A stretch of 12,476 nt of DNA, taken from an uncultured Clostridia bacterium. Lineage in GTDB: Bacteria; Bacillota; Clostridia; TANB77; CAG-508. Numbering within the stretch: the first letter of the stretch is position 1; the number at the start of each line of letters is the position of its first letter. A program made the position numbers and the translations under genes. Below, one piece after another: positions 6,589 through 12,476 of this stretch. The notes under the pieces were generated by a model. It had not been told where the DNA came from. It made no database searches and saw nothing but the letters and a program-made list of their open reading frames with translations. The stretch is from contig CAOSZT010000037.1 in assembly GCA_948528155.1 (NCBI GenBank), positions 2,609-15,084 of the forward strand. Direction: 5' to 3'.

Positions 6589-8668
6589 GTTATCTTGGAA
6601 TAATATGAAAAAAAGTATAAAAGACTATGCTATATATTTTTTAACATTAGTATTAGGCGTAGCAATTTTTTATATGTTCAATTCAATAGACAGTCAACAA
6701 GCTATGCTACAGGTATCACAATCACAAAGAGAAATAATAAAAATGATGATTTCGATGCTTGGTTTTGTATCAGTATTTGTAGCAGTTATATTAGGATTGC
6801 TAATTGTATATGCTAATAATTTCTTAATTAACCGAAGGAAAAAAGAATTTGCAATTTATATGTCTCTTGGAATGGGAAGAAGACAAATATCAAAAATTAT
6901 ACTAATGGAAACAATATTTGTTGGAATCATTTCACTTGTCATAGGAATAGTTGTAGGTGTATTTGCATCACAATTTATGTCTGTATTAGTTGCAAAAATG
7001 TTTGAAGCAGATATGAGTGAATTTCAGTTTGTATTTTCTAGGGATGCTTGTATAAAAACTTGCATTTATTTTGCAGTAATGTATGTGCTAGTTATGATCT
7101 TTAATACATTTACTGTTTCAAAATATAAACTAATCAATTTATTAAATGCACAAAAGAAAAATGAAAAAGTAAAAATAAAGAATCCATTTCTTTGCATATT
7201 AGTATTTATTGTTGCAGGTGCAATGTTAGGTTATGCTTATTGGAAAGTAACAGCGGATAGCAGTAGTTTAAATACATTTGATAAACTATTACCACCAATA
7301 CTTATGGGAATAGTTAGTACAATATTAATTTTCTGGTCTTTATCAGGTTTTATTATACAAATTGTTCAAAAAATGAAAAATACATATTTAAAAGGTACAA
7401 ATATGTTTGTATTAAGGCAAATTAACAATAAAATCAACACAATGGTAGTAAGTATGAGTGTTATATGTTTAATGTTATTTATGACAATATCAATACTTTC
7501 TTCAAGTTTATCGTTGAGAAATACAATGGGAAGAGAATTAGTAGAAATGACACCAGTAGATGTAAATTTATATAAAATAGCGAATTTACCAGAAAGATCT
7601 GTTAATAAATATGGTAAAGAAACAATATATACAGAAGAGCAAAGGAAAGATTCAAAAATTCCATTAGCAGATACATTAAAAAGCAATGGACTAGATATGA
7701 ATGTATTAAAAGATATGGTAGAAATACCAATCTATACATGCAATAATTTAACATGGAGTGATTTTTTAGAAGATAAGTTAGAACAGTTAAAAGCGAAATT
7801 TCCTATGCTTGCATATGATACAGCAGAAGAAATTGTAAAAATATCTGATTATAATAAAATAGCAAAATTATATGGAATAGATGAGTATGAACTAAATGAT
7901 AATGAATATATTATGATTTGTGATTTTGCGAGTATGAAAGAAGTAAGAAATGAAGTATTAGTAGATGGAAACAATCCTTTAATAATCGCAGGAAAAGAAT
8001 ACAAATCAAAATATAATGAGTGCAAAAGTGGATTTATAGTAATGTCAACAAGTCATACAAATACAGGAATAATAGTTGTCCCAGATAATTGTCCTTTAAC
8101 AGATGATATGAAAGAAATACACTTTTTAGCAGCAAATTATAATGATGACACAGAAGAAGGAAAGAAAAAGATTGAAGAATTATTTTCAAAAAATGATTCA
8201 GCATTTATACAGAATTTAGACAAAAAAGGATTAGAGATAGAAGGACTTACTAAAACAAGAATTATGGAAGGAAGTATAGGAATAGCAACAATAGTAACAT
8301 TTATTGCAATTTATTTAGGAGTAATATTCCTAATTGCAAGTTCAGCTATCCTAGCATTAAAACATCTAACAGACAGTTCAGATAATAAACAAAGATATAC
8401 TATTTTAAAAAAAATTGGTTGCGATGAAAAAATGATAAACAAATCTTTATTTAGACAAATAGGAATATTCTTTGGAGTTCCATTACTTCTAGCAGTTATA
8501 CATTCTATATTTGGAATACAATTTGCAGTAAAAATGATGTCAGGTTTAGCAAGTGAAAAGGACTTATTGCCATCAGCTATTGCCACAATAGTTATTATCG
8601 GAGTAATATATGGAGCATATTTCTTGGCTACATACTTTGGTAGTAAAAATATTATTAAGGAGGAATAG
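6578..8668 (+). CDS. bceB: BceB-type ABC transporter permease (cassette 2)
   Basis: Membrane subunit of the second transporter, 696 residues, one more than its paralogue. Ten likely helices lie at about 18-36, 55-83, 105-130, 157-178, 203-222, 239-262, 288-311, 566-595, 626-649 and 665-687. The hydrophilic outer domain covers about 312-565. The region after helix two (NRRKKEFAIYMSLGMG) and the one after helix eight (KQRYTILKKIGCDEKMI) are the cytoplasmic FtsX-type loops and closely resemble their counterparts in the first permease. The outer domain has little obvious similarity to that of the first permease and contains several cysteines (about 388, 448, 482 and 505). With two transporters and one kinase, division into a sensing and a detoxifying pump, as known in other Firmicutes, is plausible but unproven. 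Confidence 0.93.
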   Translation: MLFKLSWNNMKKSIKDYAIYFLTLVLGVAIFYMFNSIDSQQAMLQVSQSQREIIKMMISMLGFVSVFVAVILGLLIVYANNFLINRRKKEFAIYMSLGMGRRQISKIILMETIFVGIISLVIGIVVGVFASQFMSVLVAKMFEADMSEFQFVFSRDACIKTCIYFAVMYVLVMIFNTFTVSKYKLINLLNAQKKNEKVKIKNPFLCILVFIVAGAMLGYAYWKVTADSSSLNTFDKLLPPILMGIVSTILIFWSLSGFIIQIVQKMKNTYLKGTNMFVLRQINNKINTMVVSMSVICLMLFMTISILSSSLSLRNTMGRELVEMTPVDVNLYKIANLPERSVNKYGKETIYTEEQRKDSKIPLADTLKSNGLDMNVLKDMVEIPIYTCNNLTWSDFLEDKLEQLKAKFPMLAYDTAEEIVKISDYNKIAKLYGIDEYELNDNEYIMICDFASMKEVRNEVLVDGNNPLIIAGKEYKSKYNECKSGFIVMSTSHTNTGIIVVPDNCPLTDDMKEIHFLAANYNDDTEEGKKKIEELFSKNDSAFIQNLDKKGLEIEGLTKTRIMEGSIGIATIVTFIAIYLGVIFLIASSAILALKHLTDSSDNKQRYTILKKIGCDEKMINKSLFRQIGIFFGVPLLLAVIHSIFGIQFAVKMMSGLASEKDLLPSAIATIVIIGVIYGAYFLATYFGSKNIIKEE

Positions 8669-8670
8669 AT

Positions 8671-9011
8671 ATGTTTGGAATCTTTAAAATGATATTTTTA
8701 GGTATCATAACTCTGGTAATAATATTATGGATTACAATTTTTAATATAGGAATAGGAGAAAATCCAAAAGATAAAATTATAAACACTTATGATTCATTTA
8801 TTCAAAGTTTTGATACAGCAGGTTTAACAAGTAATTGGAAATTAAAAGGCAAAAGAAAATATGGAGTAGATAACCTAAAAATATAAATTGGGATGGAGTA
8901 ATTCAATCAATAAAAGATTTTTGGTTGCCAATATTAGGAGTTGGTGGAATAATAGTCATAGTAGTAATTATTGCAGTAATTTATAAAAAATGGAAAGAAA
9001 AGAATAAATAA
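8671..9011 (+). pseudogene. Small two-helix membrane protein, frameshifted
   Basis: A good AAGGAGG (8657-8663) leads to ATG 8671, and the frame runs 71 residues to a TAA at 8884-8886. The -1 frame then continues without interruption as NINWDGVIQSIKDFW plus a strong hydrophobic helix and a lysine-rich end, stopping at 9011. Restoring one A in the A5 run at 8877-8881 joins the two parts into a 113-residue protein with helices at about 7-26 and 87-107. The second part has no start codon or ribosome binding site of its own. I do not recognise the family. Position directly after the permease suggests an accessory of the transporter. A homopolymer sequencing error would produce the same picture. 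Confidence 0.65.
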
Positions 9012-9034
9012 AAGTAGCAAAAGAGGTGGTAAAG

Positions 9035-9515
9035 ATGAAGAAGTTTCTAAAAATAGTATTTTTGTTAATATTAATAATAACAAGCATAGCATTGCTATTT
9101 ATTGGAAATGGTTATAAAATGTATAAGAAAGCAATAGAAGAAATAAGTATAGAAGATAAAATAAAAGAAATAAAAAGCAAAGAAAACTATACAAAAATTT
9201 CAGACTTACCACAAACTTATATCAATGCAGTATTATCAGTAGAAGATCATAGATTTTATAAGCACTTTGGAATAGATTTAATTGCAATATTATACTGTAA
9301 GGGAAGCAAGTTTAGGGTATTTTGGAAAAGAACCAAATCAGATGACAGATTATGAAGCGATTATGCTTGCAGGAATACCAAATGCACCATCAGTATATAC
9401 ACCAACAAAAAATCCAGAATTAGCAAAACAAAGACAAAAACAAGTAATAAATAAAATGATAGAGTATAAATATCTTACACAAAGTGAAGCAAATAAAATA
9501 TTAAAACAGGAATAA
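9035..9515 (+). pseudogene. Monofunctional peptidoglycan glycosyltransferase (GT51) remnant with internal deletion
   Basis: ATG 9035 follows GAGG (9023-9026). The N-terminal part has a membrane anchor (about 4-24), then LPQTYINAVLSVEDHRFYKHFGID, in which E70 is the first catalytic glutamate of lipid II polymerising transglycosylases. Around 9285 the coding frame changes, and the other frame carries the distal GT51 part: EASLGYFGKEP, EAIMLAGIPNAPSVYTP and a helical tail, ending at 9515. The usual QGGSTITQQ region and second catalytic glutamate between them are absent; from family spacing about 80-90 residues are missing. The protein ends without a transpeptidase domain, so the ancestor was probably monofunctional. 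As it stands it cannot be an active enzyme. Confidence 0.8.
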
Positions 9516-9520
9516 TAGAA

Positions 9521-9567
9521 GTGCTAATTGTAGAACAAGCAATTAGCACAAACATTTCCTTTTATTT
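9521..9567 (+). terminator. Rho-independent terminator closing the cassette 2 operon
   Basis: A perfect 10-bp stem, GTGCTAATTG (9521-9530) with CAATTAGCAC (9540-9549), nine-base loop, followed by a T-rich but interrupted stretch to 9567. It starts six bases after the glycosyltransferase remnant. Confidence 0.7.
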
Positions 9568-9570
9568 TCA

Positions 9571-9601
9571 AGGAGAACTACTTTTGAAAAGTAGTTCTCC
9601 T
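9571..9601. repeat. Perfect long hairpin AGGAGAACTACTTT / AAAGTAGTTCTCCT
   Basis: A 14-bp perfect inverted repeat (9571-9584 with 9588-9601) with a three-base TGA loop. It is the strongest hairpin in the window and lies 20 bases after the preceding terminator. There is no clear T tract on either side. It may be a second terminator, an RNA-protecting stem, or the trace of a mobile element. Confidence 0.7.
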
Positions 9602-9906
9602 AAGATTATTTTATATGTATTATATGATTCTTGTTATATTACCAAAACTAAACCTAAAAAATGAATATGTATTAATGATATTGTATGCTAAACGAAGTCA
9701 TTTATATTTAGAAATAAATTGTGGACGAAATAAAACGATATATAGCAGACTTAGTAAAATTAAGTACAAAAAGAGAAATGAATAGATATATAGACTATTC
9801 TAAAGAGTTTGAAGAACTACTAACTACAGTAGCCCTCAAATATATAAAATGTAACTGGCAATTTATGGAAGAGAATTATTTTACCCTGATTTATTTGTAA
9901 AAAGGC
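9602..9906. other. Gene-poor stretch, possible 59-codon orphan ORF
   Basis: No recognisable gene lies between the hairpin and the yebC promoter. One open frame, GTG 9721 to TAA 9900, would encode 59 residues starting VDEIKRYIADLVKL with a helical, charged character and the string KYIKCNWQFMEENYF. An in-frame stop lies just upstream (9715-9717) and there is no ribosome binding site, so it is more likely a gene fragment or chance frame than a working gene. I do not recognise it. Confidence 0.35.
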
Positions 9907-9935
9907 TACACAAATAGAAAATAATGTGATACAAT
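9907..9935 (+). promoter_or_regulatory. Promoter of yebC-rlmD
   Basis: TACACA (9907-9912) as a partial -35, a 17-base spacer, and TACAAT (9930-9935) as -10 with an upstream TG at the extended position. Transcription would start near 9942, giving a leader of about 66 bases before ATG 10008. Confidence 0.55.
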
Positions 9936-10007
9936 AAAGAACGAAAATTATAAGATAAAGGATTTAAAGCCTTGAAATATACGGAAAATTAAAAGGAGGA
10001 GAAAGAT

Positions 10008-10728
10008 ATGAGCCGGACACAGTAAGTGGCATAACATACAAGCCAAAAAAGGAAAAGCTGATGCAGCAAGAGGAAAAATATTTACAAAATTAGGAAGAGA
10101 ATTATTAATAGCAGTAAAAGAAGGAGGAGCTGACCCAGCAGGTAACTCAAAATTAAAAGCAGTTATAGCAAAATGTAAAGCAGCAAATATGCCAAATGAT
10201 ACAATAAATAATGCAATAAAAAAAGCTTCAACAAGTAATGAAAACTATGAAGAGATAGTGTATGAAGGATATGGTCCAAATGGAGTAGCTGTTATAGTAG
10301 AAGCCTCAACAGATAATAAAAATAGAACAGCAGCTGATGTAAGACATGTATTTGATAAAGCTGGTGGAAACTTAGGAACAAGTGGATGTGTATCATACAT
10401 GTTTAATAAAAAAGGAGTAATAATTATAGAAAAAGCTTCAACAGAAATGTCAGAAGACGATATAATGATGATAGCTTTAGATTCAGGAGCAGAAGACTTT
10501 ATATCAGAAGAAGAAATATATCAGATAACAACTACCCCTTCTGATTTTACTCAAGTAAGTGAAAAATTAGAGGAAACTGGATTAGAATTTTTAGAAGCAG
10601 AAATCCAAATGCTTCCAACTACAACAGTTCAATTAGATGAAAAAGCTCAAGAAAAAATGGAAAGGTTAATAGAAAAATTAGAAGAACTTGATGATGTCGC
10701 AAACATTTATCATAATTGGGAAGAATAA
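10008..10728 (+). pseudogene. yebC: YebC/PmpR (TACO1) family protein with a +1 frameshift at codon 3
   Basis: A strong AAGGAGG (9993-9999) precedes ATG 10008. Reading on gives M-S-R-T-Q-stop, but dropping one C at 10013-10014 restores the classic YebC start MSGHSKWHNIQAKKGKADAA and an open frame of 239 residues to 10728, the normal family length. The rest is well kept, including GYGPNGVAVIVEASTDNKNR and the VRHVFDKAGGNLGTSGCVSY block. YebC proteins are cytosolic; they were long described as transcriptional regulators and more recently as translation factors acting on proline-rich stalls. If the extra base is real, translation could begin only at ATG 10189, giving 179 residues without the N-terminal domain. 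The excellent preservation downstream favours a recent mutation or a sequencing error. Confidence 0.9.
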
Positions 10729-10729
10729 A

Positions 10730-12118
10730 ATGAATGAAATACCAGTAAAGAAAAATAAAGAATACATAGTAGATATAATAGACAATGGATTTGAAGGTGA
10801 AGGAATTGCTAAAATTGATAATTTCACTATTTTTGTACCAGAAACAATTATAGGAGAAAAAGTGAAAATTCTAATAGTAAAAGTCTTATCATCACATGCT
10901 TTTGGAAAAAGAATAGAAATAATACAAACGTCAAAAACTAGACAAAAAGAAGATTGTGCTACATATTCAAAATGTGGAGGTTGTAATTTAAGACATATAA
11001 AATACTTGGATACTCTAAAAATAAAACAAAATTCTGTACAGTCATTAGTAAATAAAACATTAAAAAACAAGTTAGAAGTAAAACCTACAATTGGCATGGA
11101 AAATCCATATCATTATAGAAATAAAGCACAATATCCATTAGGAATAAATAAAGAAAATGAACCAATTGCAGGTGTCTTTGCAAAAAGAAGCCATAATATA
11201 ATAGAAATTAAAAACTGTTTAATACAAAATCCTATTTCAGAAGAAATAACAAAGTTTATATTGGAATTTATAAAAGAAAATAAAATTTCAATTTACAATG
11301 AAAAAACAAGAAAAGGTCTATTTAGACATATTGTTATAAAAGTTGGAATAAAAACAAATGAAATAATGTGTATATTAGTAATAAATGGTATTAATATACC
11401 AGAAGAAAGCAAATTAATTCAAAAATTAATACATAAATATCCTAATATAAAAACAATAGTAAAAAACATAAATACAAAAAATACTAATGTTATTTTAGGA
11501 AATCAAAATATTAATTTATATGGAGATGGATATATAAAAGATATTTTAGGAGATTACACATTTAAAATTTCACCACTTTCATTTTATCAGGTAAATCCTA
11601 TTCAAGCTGAAAAGTTATATAATTTAAGTATTAAATCAGCTAAAATTACTAAAAATGATGTGGTTTTTGATTTGTATTGTGGAATTGGTACAATTTCTTT
11701 ATTTATGGCAAAATTTGCGAAAAAGGTCTATGGGGTTGAAATTGTAGAACAAGCAATTCAAGCTGCAAAAGAAAATGCTAAATTGAATAATATAAATAAT
11801 GTAGAATTTATAGCAGGTGATACTGAATATATTTTAGATAATTTTATTAATATTAAAAATATTATTCCAAGTTTCATTATGCTTGATCCTCCTAGAAAAG
11901 GACTTGACAATAAGTCTATTGAAAATATTTTAAAAATCAAGCCTAATAGAATGGTCTATATTAGTTGTAATCCTGCTACTTTGGTTAGAGATTTAGCAAA
12001 ATTTGAGGATTTTTATAATATTAAAGAAATCCAACCAGTTGATATGTTTCCATTTACAAGCCATGTAGAGTGTATAGCGGTGCTATGTTTAAAAGAAACC
12101 ACAGACCTATTGAAATAA
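10730..12118 (+). CDS. rlmD: 23S rRNA (uracil-C5)-methyltransferase, RlmD/TrmA family
   Basis: SAM-dependent enzyme that makes 5-methyluridine in 23S rRNA; in Firmicutes one such enzyme (RlmCD) may modify two sites. From ATG 10730 it has 462 residues. A TRAM RNA-binding domain covers about 1-60. The iron-sulphur cysteines are C76, C82, C85 (in KCGGC) and C163. The methyltransferase core shows the SAM-binding DLYCGIGT (314-321), DPPRKG (386-391), nucleophile C413 in ISCNPATLVRD, and E447 in HVECIA as general base, so it looks complete. A TTG at 10688 would extend the frame upstream into yebC, but 10730 puts the TRAM domain at the N-terminus and follows GGGAAG by six bases. It starts two bases after the yebC stop, so it is cotranscribed. 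Confidence 0.95.
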   Translation: MNEIPVKKNKEYIVDIIDNGFEGEGIAKIDNFTIFVPETIIGEKVKILIVKVLSSHAFGKRIEIIQTSKTRQKEDCATYSKCGGCNLRHIKYLDTLKIKQNSVQSLVNKTLKNKLEVKPTIGMENPYHYRNKAQYPLGINKENEPIAGVFAKRSHNIIEIKNCLIQNPISEEITKFILEFIKENKISIYNEKTRKGLFRHIVIKVGIKTNEIMCILVINGINIPEESKLIQKLIHKYPNIKTIVKNINTKNTNVILGNQNINLYGDGYIKDILGDYTFKISPLSFYQVNPIQAEKLYNLSIKSAKITKNDVVFDLYCGIGTISLFMAKFAKKVYGVEIVEQAIQAAKENAKLNNINNVEFIAGDTEYILDNFINIKNIIPSFIMLDPPRKGLDNKSIENILKIKPNRMVYISCNPATLVRDLAKFEDFYNIKEIQPVDMFPFTSHVECIAVLCLKETTDLLK

Positions 12119-12438
12119 AAGGATTTAATCAAATATTATAAAAGTAAAAAAATCATAAAAAATGCAAAAAAATCATAAAAAAATTATCAAAAAAATAGGG
12201 GAAAAGACAACCTAGTATGAGGAAACATGATAAAGAAAAAACAAAAAAATTGAAAAAATGATTGGTACTGTAAGGAAATAAGGCACATATATTCCTAGTA
12301 CCTATACGAAGATATAAGTATGTTGTCTGTGAACAAATTAAATTCATTGAAATACCAATAAAAACAAGCATTTTTTAACTATCACATGTTCACCATACAC
12401 ATACAAGTAAAAAAATAATAAGAGGGACAATTCTAACT
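12119..12438. other. Non-coding stretch with A-rich direct repeat and a hairpin
   Basis: No convincing gene on either strand. A 20-base period repeats AATCATAAAAAA with its A-rich flank near 12146-12182. At 12264-12302 GGTACT and AGGAA pair with TTCCT and AGTACC (11 base pairs with a three-base bulge and a 14-base loop), which is too elaborate for chance spacing in AT-rich DNA but lacks a T tract. A minus-strand open frame here (12153-12371) is low-complexity, phenylalanine-rich and has no ribosome binding site. Confidence 0.5.
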
Positions 12439-12475
12439 AATAAAGTGTTACGATTTAGAGTACACTTTATTTTTT
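12439..12475 (+). terminator. Rho-independent terminator at window end
   Basis: AATAAAGTGT (12439-12448) pairs with ACACTTTATT (12462-12471), extended by an AC/GT pair past a bulged T, and six T (12470-12475) close it. It lies about 320 bases after rlmD, so it ends either a long 3' untranslated region or a separate small transcript. Confidence 0.75.
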
Positions 12476-12476
12476 A

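Noticed and set aside
8874..8886. Programmed -1 frameshift in the small membrane protein
   Set aside because: CCTAAAA is a poor slippery site because the P-site tRNA would re-pair badly, and no clear stimulatory stem follows; a one-base loss from an A run explains it more simply.
9026..9034. GTG 9026 as the start of the glycosyltransferase
   Set aside because: The GTG overlaps the GAGG ribosome binding site itself; ATG 9035 is correctly spaced.
10688..10729. TTG 10688 (or ATG 10691/10694) as the rlmD start
   Set aside because: This would add residues that overlap the end of yebC and lie outside the TRAM domain; ATG 10730 has GGGAAG six bases upstream and puts the domain at the N-terminus.
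12153..12371. Minus-strand 72-residue open frame
   Set aside because: Phenylalanine-rich translation of A-rich DNA, no ribosome binding site, and it contains the hairpin at 12264-12302.

Overview
The window is very AT-rich DNA with strong AAGGAGG-type ribosome binding sites, TTG and ATG starts, TGA used as a stop, and a BceAB/BceRS-style gene set. Together these point to a low-GC Firmicute of the Clostridia type, probably a gut or other anaerobic species. This is inferred from family content and composition; no marker gene allows a species call.

Layout. Positions 1-156 hold a tandem 73-bp leader repeat. The first antimicrobial-peptide ABC transporter follows: a bceA-type ATPase (165-932) and a bceB-type permease (922-3009). 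Next come a 30-residue microprotein ORF (3015-3107) and, coupled to it, a TVP38/VTT-family membrane protein (3104-3823). A regulatory gap (3824-3912) carries an exact BceR-type operator and an extended -10 promoter. It drives a response regulator (3913-4593) and an intramembrane-sensing histidine kinase (4595-5614). After a terminator, a second regulatory gap (5653-5820) carries a near-match operator and a second copy of the leader element. The second ABC cassette follows (bceA 5821-6588, bceB 6578-8668). Three damaged genes lie downstream: a frameshifted small membrane protein (8671-9011), a monofunctional peptidoglycan glycosyltransferase with an internal deletion (9035-9515), and, after a terminator and a mostly gene-free stretch, yebC with a one-base insertion near its start (10008-10728). 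An intact rlmD-type 23S rRNA methyltransferase (10730-12118) closes the coding part. The last ~360 bases hold a hairpin and a good terminator but no convincing gene.

How the genes fit together. BceAB-type transporters protect the cell wall's lipid II/undecaprenyl cycle from peptide antibiotics, and BceS kinases with no extracellular sensor read the activity of the transporter. Two cassettes around one kinase/regulator pair, with matching operators in front of bceRS and cassette 2, look like a single self-regulated resistance module. One transporter may act as sensor and the other as the main detoxifier. The VTT protein and the glycosyltransferase remnant could also belong to undecaprenyl-lipid or lipid II metabolism, which makes the cluster thematically coherent; that link is inference.

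The most unusual points are the leader element shared by both cassettes (a 22-base and a 12-base identical block around two potential hairpins, duplicated in tandem in front of cassette 1), the operator pair, the coupled microprotein, and the three broken genes within about 2 kb. The breaks could be real decay or assembly error.
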